A stretch of DNA of 64,000 nucleotides from Candidatus Binatus soli (GCA_002479255.1 DLMJ01000019.1:1-64000), one strand, 5' to 3'; numbered from the stretch's first letter, positions 1 to 8,400 are shown. The notes: a model not told the origin generated them from the letters alone. A program made the numbers and translations.

Positions 1-129
1 GATCCCGGCGCCGGCAAAGTCTCGGCAGCACCAGCGGCCGGCGGCGCCGGCTTCGCCGCCTCGTCAAGCGCGCTCGACACATCCAAGGCCAGCGTCGCCG
101 CAGGCATTACCCCCGGCATCGACCCCTAA
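1..129 (+). CDS. C-terminal end of an unidentified protein (partial)
   Basis: An open frame runs in from the left edge and closes at TAA 127-129. The 42 visible residues are almost all Ala, Gly, Ser and Pro. Third codon positions are G/C-rich as in neighbouring genes, and a perfect hairpin follows within 8 bases of the stop, which is why I accept it as the tail of a real gene. The low-complexity composition supports no family assignment; it looks like a disordered tail. Confidence 0.4.
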   Translation, partial: DPGAGKVSAAPAAGGAGFAASSSALDTSKASVAAGITPGIDP

Positions 130-136
130 CCAACGC

Positions 137-160
137 AGCGGGAAGGGATCTCTTCCCGCT
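137..160 (+). terminator. Hairpin after the first partial gene
   Basis: A perfect 9-bp inverted repeat (AGCGGGAAG and CTTCCCGCT) with a 6-base loop lies 7 bases after the stop at 129. There is no run of T after it, so it is at best a weak intrinsic terminator, or a stem that protects the 3' end. Confidence 0.45.
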
Positions 161-201
161 GGTTGCGCGCCGCAGTCCTCTCTGAACATTCTCGATCCCG
201 G

Positions 202-1122
202 ATGGCCAGGCAAATCGGTCCCGTTCAGGCCCGAATCGAATACACGGGCATAACCACCGTCACTGCGGCGTTGCGTGCGATGCCGTTGGAACGGGCGGTG
301 CGCGCGGGCGCGCGGCTGGGAGGATGGGCGATGAATTTCGATCGTCCGAACCGGCCGATCGCGCTCAAAAACCTCGAGATCGCTTTCCCCGAGATGACCC
401 CGGCGGCCCGCCTGGCAATCCTGCGCAAGATGTATCGCAGTTGGGGCCGCGTGCTTGCCGAATGGACCCACTTGCCCGAACTCAGCCGCGCCAACATCGA
501 GCAGGTCGTCACCTACGAGGACAAGGAAAATTGGGACGAGGCGGAGCGACGCTCCAACGGCCGCGGCATATTGGTGCTGACGGCCCACTACGGAAATTTC
601 GAGCTCCTGCCGATAGCCCACTCCATCTACGGCTACCACCTCGCCATGGTTCATCGTCCGCTGCGCAATCCGCTGATCGACGCCGCCGTTTGCGCTGAGC
701 GAGTCCGCCACGGGAACAGACTCATCGCGCGCAAGGCGGGCGCGCGCGAGATGATGCGGATGTTGCGGCAGAACTGGATGATCGCACTCGCGCTCGACCT
801 CGACGTGCGCAAGGGCGTGTTTGTCGATTTTTTCGGGATGCCAGCCTCCACCAGCGACGGCATGGCGCGGCTGTCGATCGCCACGGGCGCGCCCGTGCTG
901 CCGGCGTTCATGGTGCGCGAGGGCGACACGATTCATAACAAGATTAAAATTCTGCCCGCCATCTACGCCGAGAAGACCCGCAACCGCGAGGCTGCCGTGC
1001 GCGAGTACACGCAGCGCTACACCGACACGATCGAGCAGATGATCCGCGAGCATCCCGATCATTGGAACTGGATTCACCGTCGCTGGAAAACCCGCCCGCC
1101 CGGCGAACCCCGCTTCTACTAG
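202..1122 (+). CDS. Lysophospholipid acyltransferase, LpxL/HtrB family
   Basis: Probable inner-membrane acyltransferase that adds a secondary acyl chain to lipid A or a related lipid. The 306-residue length is normal for LpxL/LpxM. The family's catalytic H-x4-E signature is visible as HYGNFE at residues 129-134, followed by the usual second block with a conserved DLDV-x4-FVDFFG segment around residues 195-210 and a C-terminal HPDHWNWIHRRWK block. I chose ATG 202; an in-frame TTG at 163 would add 13 residues overlapping the upstream hairpin. Which acyl chain or acceptor it uses cannot be read from sequence. Family assignment is firm, exact substrate is not. Confidence 0.87.
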   Translation: MARQIGPVQARIEYTGITTVTAALRAMPLERAVRAGARLGGWAMNFDRPNRPIALKNLEIAFPEMTPAARLAILRKMYRSWGRVLAEWTHLPELSRANIEQVVTYEDKENWDEAERRSNGRGILVLTAHYGNFELLPIAHSIYGYHLAMVHRPLRNPLIDAAVCAERVRHGNRLIARKAGAREMMRMLRQNWMIALALDLDVRKGVFVDFFGMPASTSDGMARLSIATGAPVLPAFMVREGDTIHNKIKILPAIYAEKTRNREAAVREYTQRYTDTIEQMIREHPDHWNWIHRRWKTRPPGEPRFY

Positions 1123-1146
1123 ATGGAGATCGCTATTCAGATTGTT

Positions 1147-1168
1147 CCCCTTCCCACGCGGAAAGGGG
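1147..1168 (+). terminator. Possible terminator after the acyltransferase gene
   Basis: CCCCTTCC pairs with GGAAAGGGG (one bulged A) around a 5-base loop, 25 bases after the acyltransferase stop. The tail is only TT, so termination strength is doubtful. The remaining bases up to 1330 show no gene or repeat. Confidence 0.35.
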
Positions 1169-1330
1169 TTAGAGGTTGGGTGTGGAGTTGCAACAGGTTG
1201 TCCCTCGGAAAGCGAGAGATAGGAGTGTGGCCGCCGAAAGCAAGGTTGGCGAACACTCGGAACGGCCTATGCTAAGTCACTAGGACAATAGCCCTGGTTC
1301 CTTGCAAGCCGCCTCAGTTATCGCGCCGTC

Positions 1331-2224
1331 CTAACTGCTCCGCCGGGCTTTCCCGCCGGGTGCCGCAACCATCATCTTGATAAGCTCTTCCGTGATCCTC
1401 GGCTCCAGTCCCTCGGTGTGGCCCTTATCAAGGCGCACGACGTCGGCGATCAGGCGTCCGTCTCGAGCTTTGGGATAGAGATATACCTGAGCCGTGCCCG
1501 GTCGGGGCGACAGACCCCAGGCTGGGGTCGATTTCCCTTCGCGGATGGTGTCATAGATTTGGCCGGGCTCGTCATCGACCACATCGGCCAACCTCACCCG
1601 TGGGCCGGCCCCGTATTTGTCAGCCCATGGCGAAGTCGATGGCAGGGCGACCATCTCATGCTCGCCCGTCGCGAAGATAAAGGAGATGTCACAGTCAGGC
1701 GGCGAGGCGCGGCCTGGGCGGGGTGTGTCGCCCCCCTGGGACGGCATCGGGGGCAGTGGCCCGCGCACTGGGACGAAGAAGGATGCTGGAAGCTCGATCG
1801 GCCCGATCCGCCCGCCAGAGAGGCTGAGCCAGCCGTCGACTCGGTGCTTGAAGAAGTCGTCACCGAGCAGGCGGTTCGCCGTCATGCCGCCTTGGGAATG
1901 GCCAATGATCCAGAACGAGGCGATGTTGTCCTTCCCATACCTGTCGAACACATAGTTCACAATGTTGCGCAGATGGGCGTCATCCGCCTCTCCCAGCCAG
2001 TGCCGCACCGGCTCCTTGGTGGCCGCAGATGGCGTGGCGATAACCAGGCGATACCTCTCTTTGTATTGGAAAGCCGGGAAGTAGGCGCGCTGCCATGCGC
2101 CGACCGAACCGCCCCCGTGCAGGCTCAAGAGGAACACCACCTTGTCGCCAGGCTGAAGATCGTCTGGATCGTCAAGATAGAACTTGCGACCGGTCTTTTT
2201 GTCCACCGCGCTGATGCTGCCCAC
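1331..2224 (-). CDS. Alpha/beta hydrolase, esterase-like
   Basis: A 297-residue serine hydrolase. An LHGGG oxyanion-hole segment sits at residues 35-39, the nucleophile elbow GHSQGG at 108-113 (Ser110), and a candidate catalytic His near residue 269 in KGHTEGLEP. The pattern recalls poly(3-hydroxybutyrate) depolymerase and feruloyl-esterase-like proteins, but no signal peptide is present, so it should be cytoplasmic. I chose GTG 2224 because a GGGAG Shine-Dalgarno lies 8 bases upstream; a GTG at 2242 would add six residues. It is the last gene of a minus-strand run behind the TetR gene, separated by about 160 bases. Substrate unknown. Confidence 0.75.
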   Translation of the reverse strand: MGSISAVDKKTGRKFYLDDPDDLQPGDKVVFLLSLHGGGSVGAWQRAYFPAFQYKERYRLVIATPSAATKEPVRHWLGEADDAHLRNIVNYVFDRYGKDNIASFWIIGHSQGGMTANRLLGDDFFKHRVDGWLSLSGGRIGPIELPASFFVPVRGPLPPMPSQGGDTPRPGRASPPDCDISFIFATGEHEMVALPSTSPWADKYGAGPRVRLADVVDDEPGQIYDTIREGKSTPAWGLSPRPGTAQVYLYPKARDGRLIADVVRLDKGHTEGLEPRITEELIKMMVAAPGGKARRSS

Positions 2225-2387
2225 GCTCGTTTCTCCCAACACGCCGATTTAAGCCGGGATTTCCGTTTAACTCTCCGATTTCAACTCGCCTTGTAGTCTT
2301 AAGCGGCCTCCCCGGCAAGGACTTAGCCCGGTTTGATCCACGGTTTTTCCATCGTCAACGCAAGCGTGAGCGGTCTCACTCATGACA

Positions 2388-3005
2388 TTAGCCTTCCGTT
2401 AATCCAGCATAGCGGATCAACTGGCGGATGTAAGCGCGCATTTCTTTCCGATTCTTGCGGCCCGGACGAACCAGCAGGTGATACATGATCGCGCCGCCGA
2501 TCATGTCCAGCAAAATCTCCGAATCGGTTCGTTTTGGAATCGCGCCACGCTCGCGTGCCCGACCGATGATCTCGGCGACCATCCTGCGCCGCGGGATCAA
2601 ATAGGTGTTCCAATAAACTGACATCAGCTTCGGAGAGTCAGGCACCGAGCCGACTAGTTTTGCGACCGTCTTGAGATAATCGCGCCTGGTAACCATCTCG
2701 GAGAGCGCGTTAATCAGTTCGTCGGCCATCCGCTTCGGCGCAACACCGGCCGCCGCCGTCAAAGATCGCTCCGGGGCTTCCCTGGCCACTTCCATCGCTT
2801 GAGCGAGTAGGTCCTCCCTACCGGACCAGCGGCGGTAAATGGTCGTCCGCGCAACACCGGCCCGTCTCGCAATCTGCTCGAAGCTCGCGCCCTCGATGCC
2901 GTGCTCGACGAAGAGTTCCAGCGCCGCGCGCAAGATGGCCTTGTCGGTGGCCGGATCGCGCGGCCGCCCACGGCCGGCCTTGGCTTGGCGTCGCGCGGTA
3001 TTCAC
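2388..3005 (-). CDS. TetR/AcrR-family transcriptional regulator
   Basis: A 205-residue repressor with a basic N-terminal arm (GRGRPRD) and a TetR-type helix-turn-helix at about residues 42-60 (SFEQIARRAGVARTTIYRRW). The remaining helical domain, about residues 75-200, should bind a ligand and dimerise. It starts with GTG 5 bases after the stop of the short-chain dehydrogenase gene, so the two are one transcript. A perfect palindrome over the promoter of that transcript (3859-3876) is the obvious operator, implying autorepression relieved by a substrate of the dehydrogenase. The ligand is unknown. Confidence 0.9.
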   Translation of the reverse strand: MNTARRQAKAGRGRPRDPATDKAILRAALELFVEHGIEGASFEQIARRAGVARTTIYRRWSGREDLLAQAMEVAREAPERSLTAAAGVAPKRMADELINALSEMVTRRDYLKTVAKLVGSVPDSPKLMSVYWNTYLIPRRRMVAEIIGRARERGAIPKRTDSEILLDMIGGAIMYHLLVRPGRKNRKEMRAYIRQLIRYAGLTEG

Positions 3006-3010
3006 ATCGC

Positions 3011-3847
3011 TCAGGTGTTAATCCGAAGCTTGCGAAACATCCTCATCCGGCGAAGGCTTATCCAATAGATCAAGCGCGGGGACGCGCGATACACGCGCCA
3101 TATCCATCGAACCGCCGCCGGAAAGACGATCAGAGCCTGGTTACGGGACACTCCGCGCAGGATCGCGCGCGCGGCATCTTCAGCACTCATCTGGCGGATT
3201 GGAAAATGAGATAGCCGGCTTACCCGGACCACCTCATCATGCGGCATGTTCATAACGACCATGTTCTCATAGACGCTCGTCTTCATGTCGCCCGGACAAA
3301 CGGCGCTCACCTTCACTCCCAAGTCAGCTCCTTCAAATCGCATAGAGAGCGAGAGCCCGACTATCCCGTGCTTGCAGGTGCAGTAGGATGAGTTGCCGGG
3401 CTGCGGAATCAGGCCGCTGGCGGAGGAAATGTTGACGATGTGCCCGTGGCCCTGTTTCGCCATGACTTGATACGCGTCGATCGTCCCATAGACGACGCCG
3501 AGCAGGTTTACGCCGAGGACGCGGTCCCACTGTTCCGCGGAGATGTCGCGCGCATCGCCGCCGATAAAGATCGCTGCATTGTTGAAGATGTAATCGAGGC
3601 GTCCGAATTCGGCGACCGTCGTTGCAATCAGACGCGCAACGTCTTCTTGCCTGGAAACGTCAACCTGCACCGCGCGAGCTTGTGCGCCGCTCTGTGCAAT
3701 ACGGGAAGTCACCTGTTTGGCGGCATTGTCGTCGATGTCCGCGACGACGACGATCGACCCTCGCCGCGCCAGCTCCTCGCAGAGGGCCTGTCCCAGGCCC
3801 ATGCCGCCACCCGTGACGATCGCGACTTTGTTCTCAAACTGTTCCAT
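3011..3847 (-). CDS. Short-chain dehydrogenase/reductase (SDR)
   Basis: A classical SDR oxidoreductase of 278 residues. Visible motifs are the dinucleotide-binding TGGGMGLG (12-19), an Asp at the end of beta-2 (D37, which suggests NAD rather than NADP), NNAA (89-92), N114, the catalytic Ser in the NISSASG segment and Y155-x3-K159. The C-terminal ~40 residues are Arg- and Trp-rich and may touch the membrane. I start at ATG 3847, where the Rossmann fold begins normally; an upstream TTG would place the operator inside the gene. No clear Shine-Dalgarno precedes ATG, and the predicted -10 at 3858-3863 leaves almost no leader. First gene of an SDR-TetR operon. Confidence 0.88.
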   Translation of the reverse strand: MEQFENKVAIVTGGGMGLGQALCEELARRGSIVVVADIDDNAAKQVTSRIAQSGAQARAVQVDVSRQEDVARLIATTVAEFGRLDYIFNNAAIFIGGDARDISAEQWDRVLGVNLLGVVYGTIDAYQVMAKQGHGHIVNISSASGLIPQPGNSSYCTCKHGIVGLSLSMRFEGADLGVKVSAVCPGDMKTSVYENMVVMNMPHDEVVRVSRLSHFPIRQMSAEDAARAILRGVSRNQALIVFPAAVRWIWRVYRASPRLIYWISLRRMRMFRKLRINT

Positions 3848-3858
3848 CCGGCTATATA

Positions 3859-3876
3859 CGATACATACCTGTATCG
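3859..3876 (-). promoter_or_regulatory. Probable TetR operator overlapping the SDR promoter
   Basis: Perfect inverted repeat CGATACA-TACC-TGTATCG, 12 bases upstream of the SDR start codon. Read on the minus strand, TGGACA (3881-3886), 17 bases of spacer and TATCGT (3858-3863) make a plausible sigma-70 promoter whose -10 lies inside the palindrome. Position and symmetry fit a TetR operator. The assignment to this TetR protein is inference. Confidence 0.7.
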
Positions 3877-3925
3877 ATATTGTCCATCGGATTGCACACC
3901 CCAATCGCACCGGCGCGATCGAATC

Positions 3926-4972
3926 CTACGAAGCGACCGCCTCGCTCAGCGCCATCAGGCATACGCCGGTCGCGAACGGCGCGGTCCCGATTTCGATCGA
4001 ATTGTAAAAGGTAAAGTCGCCCGGCGGTGTTTGCTGCGACACGCCCGTGAACGCGCCGTGCGAGTCGGTCTTCGCGCAAATCGCGCCAAGCGCGCGCGAG
4101 TAGGCCTCGCGCGCGCGCGCCTCGTCGAGACCGCTCAGCCGGGTCCGAATCGCGCGGCCCAGCGCGAGCGCGAATCCGGCCGCCGCCGACGCCTCGAGGT
4201 ACGAATCGTCGCGATCGATCACGGTGTGCCACAGGCCGGACTCGTCCTGCAACGACGCGACTTTATTGAGCTGGAGCGCCAGCGCCTCGCGTATCTTGTC
4301 AACCTTTGCAGCAAGCGGTTGAAACTGGCCGGCCGCCTCGATTTCCGCGATCACTTGCGGCGCCGCGATCGAAAACCAGCTGTTGCCGCGCGCCCACAGA
4401 CACGGCGAATGCGACTTTCGGTCAACGTATGCGACATGCCAGAAAAGTCCGCTGCCCGGGTCGATCAGATGATCGCGATGAACGATCATCTGATCCGCCG
4501 CGCGCTCGATCATCGCGGCGTCGCCCGAGATTCGGCCGAGCAATGCTAAAGCGGGCGCGGTGAAGTAGCAGACGTCGATCCACACTTCGAGCGCCGGTGG
4601 ATGCGGGATGAAAGCGCCGTCGGGGGTTCGCGCGGCTGAATTTTCCATGAAGCCGACGATCGCGCGCGCATATTCCAGGTAGCGCGGATCGCCCGTCTTC
4701 AGGTGCAGGTCGAGCGCCGGGAGCGCTTCGGCCGCCCAGAACCAGAACCATCCGTTGGTGCGCGGACCCGCCGCGAGCTTTGGCGCGAACCATCGCTCGG
4801 CCGCCTCGGCGGGGGCGTTGGTCCCGAGCGCGCGCGCGGCGTATACGAGGCCGTCGCACAGAATCGCGTCGCCCCAATGAGGCTGCTTGGCGAGCAACTC
4901 GCGGCTGGCGCTCGCGGCCAGGCGCTCGAGCGCGCGGCTTAGTTCGTCGATTCTAATCTCGGCGGTATCCAT
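3926..4972 (-). CDS. Glycoside hydrolase, GH88/GH105-like (unsaturated glucuronyl/rhamnogalacturonyl hydrolase fold)
   Basis: A 348-residue (alpha/alpha)6-barrel type protein. The family's landmark segments are visible: WIDVCYF at 131-137 with an Asp (133) aligning with the catalytic acid of GH88/GH105 enzymes, WARGNSW at 193-199, and a downstream GLWHTVID...SYLEASA block. Known members hydrate the unsaturated uronic acid left by polysaccharide lyases. No signal peptide, so it would act on imported oligosaccharides. I chose ATG 4972, with GGAG 12 bases upstream; a longer frame reaches into the divergent DUF971 gene. No lyase or sugar transporter is nearby, so its substrate is open. Confidence 0.75.
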   Translation of the reverse strand: MDTAEIRIDELSRALERLAASASRELLAKQPHWGDAILCDGLVYAARALGTNAPAEAAERWFAPKLAAGPRTNGWFWFWAAEALPALDLHLKTGDPRYLEYARAIVGFMENSAARTPDGAFIPHPPALEVWIDVCYFTAPALALLGRISGDAAMIERAADQMIVHRDHLIDPGSGLFWHVAYVDRKSHSPCLWARGNSWFSIAAPQVIAEIEAAGQFQPLAAKVDKIREALALQLNKVASLQDESGLWHTVIDRDDSYLEASAAAGFALALGRAIRTRLSGLDEARAREAYSRALGAICAKTDSHGAFTGVSQQTPPGDFTFYNSIEIGTAPFATGVCLMALSEAVAS

Positions 4973-5033
4973 TGCATCGCGCGGTCTCCACAGCCGGCGG
5001 CGCGGGAGATATACTTGCGCAGAGACTGCACCG

Positions 5034-5369
5034 ATGGCGCTTATCAAGTCAAAGACTCCGAAGATCAAAGGGCTTCACGAAGTGGGGCGCTACGCCGTCG
5101 GCGTGCAATGGGTTGACGGTCACGACAGCATTTTCCCGCTGGAAAATTTGCGCCGCGGATGTCCGTGCGACGCGTGCAAGGGCAGCGTGAACGGCGACGT
5201 GCCGCCCGCCAGCCTCCGCATGCGGCAGCTTTCGCGGCTGGGCGAAGCGGCGGTGTTTATCGGATGGGTTGACGGCCACGAGACCATCTACACGATGCCC
5301 CAACTCAGGAATCTCTGCCGATGCGCATATTGCGTGGCGGAGCCCGAGCGTCCGATCACTGGCGGCTAG
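5034..5369 (+). CDS. DUF971 (gamma-butyrobetaine hydroxylase N-terminal-like) protein
   Basis: A 111-residue protein built of two related halves: a WVDGHDSIFPLENLR stretch followed by CPCDAC (C43, C45, C48), and WVDGHETIYTMPQLR followed by CRCAYC (C95, C97, C100). The WxDGH...LR...CxCxxC pattern is the DUF971 / GBBH-like N-terminal domain, which binds zinc in its eukaryotic relatives. Free-standing bacterial members often sit near Fe-S biogenesis genes; none is here. The stop codon overlaps that of the convergent TPR gene. Function unknown; a metal-binding role is inference. Confidence 0.78.
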   Translation: MALIKSKTPKIKGLHEVGRYAVGVQWVDGHDSIFPLENLRRGCPCDACKGSVNGDVPPASLRMRQLSRLGEAAVFIGWVDGHETIYTMPQLRNLCRCAYCVAEPERPITGG

Positions 5370-6025
5370 TGCGTCGTGCTTGCCGGCGGTTGTTGCGGAT
5401 GCTTGACGATACTGCCGCGGCCGCTTGGGCCGCCGTTGAGTGCGTCGAGATTTACCTGCGCGACTCTCAGATTGGGATTGAGCTTGAGGGCCTTCTCCCA
5501 CGCTTCTTCGGCTTCGCCGAAGCGCTGCAAATCGTTCAGCGCCATGCCCTTGGCGTTGTAAAGCCGCGCGTTGCGAGGGTCCTTGATTATTCCGGCGTTG
5601 GCCGCGAGCAGCCCATCCTCAGGGTCGCCGACGCGCAGATACACGTCGGCCAGCTCGATGAAGTTGCTGCCTGACGGATTCAGCTCGGTCGCCGTGCGGT
5701 ACATGCCGATCGCACTATCGCCGTCGCGCAGCACGCCGTAGCAGAAGCCGAGGTCCACGTACGCTGAGTCGTTCCGAGGATCGATGCGCAGCGCCTCATG
5801 CAGCTTGTCCATCGCCTGATGAATTTTTTTGGTATCGACGGGATCCTCCCGGCCCGCCTGCATGATCAGCTTTTCCGCCTCGGTAACAACCGCGTCGGAT
5901 GCGGCGCGTTTGTCGCCGGCCGCGTAGCTCGAAGCTGCGATCGCCAGGACTCCCAATGCGGCGATCGCGATGGCGAGAATCAAAACCGGATTCAATCGCG
6001 AGTTGCCGTGCAATCGATAAACCAT
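5366..6025 (-). CDS. Membrane-anchored TPR protein
   Basis: A 219-residue protein with an N-terminal hydrophobic segment (about residues 13-35, ending SSYAAGDK) that acts as signal anchor or signal peptide, followed by tetratricopeptide repeats of the type A-x-LGFCYGVLRDGDSAI...ELNP and AKGMALNDLQRFGEAEEAWEKALKLNPN. It should be a periplasmic scaffold. It lies downstream of lptF-lptG on the same strand, suggesting co-transcription and perhaps an envelope role. I start at ATG 6025; the frame stays open to a GTG at 6094, but those 23 residues look like part of another protein family (see the next entry). Specific partner unknown. Confidence 0.75.
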   Translation of the reverse strand: MVYRLHGNSRLNPVLILAIAIAALGVLAIAASSYAAGDKRAASDAVVTEAEKLIMQAGREDPVDTKKIHQAMDKLHEALRIDPRNDSAYVDLGFCYGVLRDGDSAIGMYRTATELNPSGSNFIELADVYLRVGDPEDGLLAANAGIIKDPRNARLYNAKGMALNDLQRFGEAEEAWEKALKLNPNLRVAQVNLDALNGGPSGRGSIVKHPQQPPASTTH

Positions 6026-6094
6026 GCTCACGCCACCATTCACCCCGATGCCAATGATAACAGGTGCTGCGTACAAATTGGCAAGATTGAGCAC
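6026..6094 (-). pseudogene. MMPL/HpnN-like transmembrane fragment upstream of the TPR gene
   Basis: The 23 codons before the TPR start encode LANLYAAPVIIGIGVNGGVS, which by eye matches the membrane segment of MMPL/HpnN-type RND lipid transporters (typical form: NLxALPLIIGIGVDxGVHxVHR). The Asp that such transporters keep is Asn here, and nothing MMPL-like continues on either side. Either a decayed remnant or a chance hydrophobic N-terminus of the TPR protein. It lies between lptG and the TPR gene, in frame with both. Confidence 0.35.
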
Positions 6095-6112
6095 CCGCGC
6101 GCCTCGCGGCGG

Positions 6113-7213
6113 TCAGCGTTCTTCGCCGAACAGGAATATCGAGACCGCGATCATCGCGAACATGAAATTCGGAATCCACGCGGCGATCACCGCGGGCAGC
6201 AGCCCCGAACGGCCCAGCGCGGACGTGATTCCGAGCGAGGTCCAGTAGGCGAAGCCGATCACGATTGCCAACCCGAAGCTGCGGCCCAGACTCAGGTTGC
6301 GTGGCAACGGATCGAGGCTGAGCGCCATTCCGAGCGCGGCCATTATCAGGCACGCCAGCGGCATCGCGTACTTCAGATCGCGATCGACTACGTAGCCGCC
6401 CGGGTCGAGTCCCTTGCTGCGGAGATCCGCGATGTAGCGGTCGAGTTCCCACAAGCTGAACTCCTCCGGGTCGAAGCGCAGCAGCCCGAAATCGGCCGGA
6501 GTCAGTCCAAGCTCGAGGCGCGTGGCGTCAGTTTTGGTCACCGTGCCGCCCTCGGCGATCTGGAACGAGTTCAACCCGCTCTCGACCCATTCGTGGCCGT
6601 TCCATTTCGCGCGCGCCGCATGCTCTAGGTCCTTGAGTCCGAAAGCGTCGTCGAGTTGGTAGTGGGTAATTCCGTCGAGCTGCGCGGTTTCCTTGTCGTA
6701 GCTGTCGACCGAAATAAATCCGTCGCGCACGCGCACCCAGATGCGCCGGTTGGCGAATACCGCCTTGAGCTGGTGCTTCTTGAGTTCCACCGAGTAGATA
6801 TACTTTGCCTGGCGCGTCGCGGCGGGAACCACTGTTTCGCTGATGAAAAAATCAAAACCCGAAATCAACACCGCGACTATCAGCACCGGCGCCGCCATCT
6901 CGAGCCGGCTGATGCCGAGTTGCTGGCAGGCCAGCACCTCTCCCGATCGATTGAGCAGCGCGAAGCCGAGCAACACGCCGGCCAGACTCGCCACCGGCAA
7001 AACCTGCGAGACGATCAGCGGCAGCTTGAGCGCGAAGTACTCGAGGCCCAACAACCCCAGCCCGCCGTAGCGGATCAAATCGTCGAATCGATCGAACATG
7101 TCGCCGAGCAGATAGGCCGCCGTGAAAGCCGCCAGGCAAACCATGAACGGGCCGAAGAACTGGCCCGCGATGAAGCGGTCCATCACCGGCGAAAGGCGGG
7201 GTTGAAGTTTCAT
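6113..7213 (-). CDS. lptG: LPS export ABC transporter permease LptG
   Basis: A 366-residue YjgP/YjgQ-family permease with six predicted membrane helices: three near the N-terminus (about residues 15-115), a large periplasmic jellyroll (about 130-265), and three at the C-terminus (about 275-362). With LptF and the ATPase LptB it lifts lipopolysaccharide out of the inner membrane onto the LptC/LptA bridge. The first codons overlap the end of lptF by 4 bases (ATGA type), so the two are translationally coupled. Designation LptG over LptF follows the second position in the pair and shorter length; the two are paralogues. Confidence 0.9.
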   Translation of the reverse strand: MKLQPRLSPVMDRFIAGQFFGPFMVCLAAFTAAYLLGDMFDRFDDLIRYGGLGLLGLEYFALKLPLIVSQVLPVASLAGVLLGFALLNRSGEVLACQQLGISRLEMAAPVLIVAVLISGFDFFISETVVPAATRQAKYIYSVELKKHQLKAVFANRRIWVRVRDGFISVDSYDKETAQLDGITHYQLDDAFGLKDLEHAARAKWNGHEWVESGLNSFQIAEGGTVTKTDATRLELGLTPADFGLLRFDPEEFSLWELDRYIADLRSKGLDPGGYVVDRDLKYAMPLACLIMAALGMALSLDPLPRNLSLGRSFGLAIVIGFAYWTSLGITSALGRSGLLPAVIAAWIPNFMFAMIAVSIFLFGEER

Positions 7214-8400
7214 GCGGCTTGCCTGCTGCGTTCGAAGCGCTCGACGAGATCCCAGATGATGTCGCCGGGGCCGCGGCCCTGGTCGCCCTTGTCAGATGCG
7301 GCGCGATAGAAGAACCAGAACGCCAGCGCCATGAATACGATGTCGGGGATGCTCATCGCGGCCCACGCGTCGAGCTTGCCGCGCTGCGCCAGCGTCTCGC
7401 CCACGCGCATCAGTGAGTAATAGAGAAAGAACAGCGCGACGCTGACGCCGAAGCGCTCCGAATGGCCGCCGCGCGCCGGTTTGAGCCCAAGCGAGATACC
7501 CAGCAGTGCGAACAGCATCGTGGCGAACGGGACGGTAAACTTGCCCGCCCGCTCGGTCTCGGCGGCGTAGTCCGGTTTCCCTTTGGCGCGCGCCGTCTCG
7601 ATGTCGGCGCGCAGTGCCGAGTACGTCATTTCGCCCGGATCCTGCTCGCTGACGCCGAGCGCCGACTCGGGGCTGACGCTGAGATCGTAGGTCTTGAAGC
7701 TGGTCACGTGAGTCGCGTTGCTGGCGGGCTCGGCGCCGAAGATCGAACCGTCGGACAGCCGCAGAGTGATCGACTTTTGCTGCGCGTCGGGCAGCATCAT
7801 TCCATGCTTGGCGATTATCGTGTTCTGGTTGTGCGGATCGCGCGCGTCCGAGATCATGACGCCCTTCAAACTGGAATCGGTATCGGACATCTCGTCAACA
7901 TAAACGACCAGGCCGGGGAAATTGCTGTTGAAGACTTTTTCCTTCAGCCCGGCGCTGGTCCGGGTCTGGCTGAGTTCGTAAAGCTTGTTGCGCAGATTAG
8001 AATTCGCCCACGGCCTCAGCGAGAACGCGAAGTAGCTCGAAAGCGCGTACACGCCCAGCGCCACCATCATCACGGGCACCGCCAGCCGATACAGGCTGAT
8101 GCCGCAGGCGCGCGCCGCGGTCATCTCCTGGTCGCTCGACATCCGCCCGAATCCCATCAGCACTCCGAGCAGCACCGCCATCGGAAACGTGAGTTCCAAA
8201 AAGGCCGGCATGATGTAGCCCATGATCCCCATCACCTCGCCGAGGCTGACGCCGTGATTGACGACCATGTCCATCAGCTTCAGCAACTTGCCCGTGACCA
8301 GCGCGAAGGTCAGCAGGCCGACGTCGACCGCGAACGGCGCCAGCACTTCGCGCGCGACGTAGCGGTCGATAATGGCGAATCCCGGGATTGCTAGTCTCAT
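7210..8400 (-). CDS. lptF: LPS export ABC transporter permease LptF
   Basis: A 396-residue YjgP/YjgQ-family permease, paralogue of the downstream gene. Helices cluster at about residues 15-120 and 275-370 around a periplasmic beta domain; the cytoplasmic loop RMSSDQEMTAARACGIS (about 85-101) is the coupling region that contacts the LptB ATPase. It forms the heterodimer LptFG with the overlapping next gene. The C-terminal cytoplasmic tail of about 35 residues is longer than usual and charged. Starts at ATG 8400; the promoter should lie in the 137 bases shared with the divergent rlmB gene. Confidence 0.9.
   Translation of the reverse strand: MRLAIPGFAIIDRYVAREVLAPFAVDVGLLTFALVTGKLLKLMDMVVNHGVSLGEVMGIMGYIMPAFLELTFPMAVLLGVLMGFGRMSSDQEMTAARACGISLYRLAVPVMMVALGVYALSSYFAFSLRPWANSNLRNKLYELSQTRTSAGLKEKVFNSNFPGLVVYVDEMSDTDSSLKGVMISDARDPHNQNTIIAKHGMMLPDAQQKSITLRLSDGSIFGAEPASNATHVTSFKTYDLSVSPESALGVSEQDPGEMTYSALRADIETARAKGKPDYAAETERAGKFTVPFATMLFALLGISLGLKPARGGHSERFGVSVALFFLYYSLMRVGETLAQRGKLDAWAAMSIPDIVFMALAFWFFYRAASDKGDQGRGPGDIIWDLVERFERSRQAA

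Noticed and set aside
64..1077. Open frame on the minus strand over the acyltransferase gene
   Set aside because: The plus-strand frame has a clear acyltransferase HxxxxE motif; the antisense product shows no domain.
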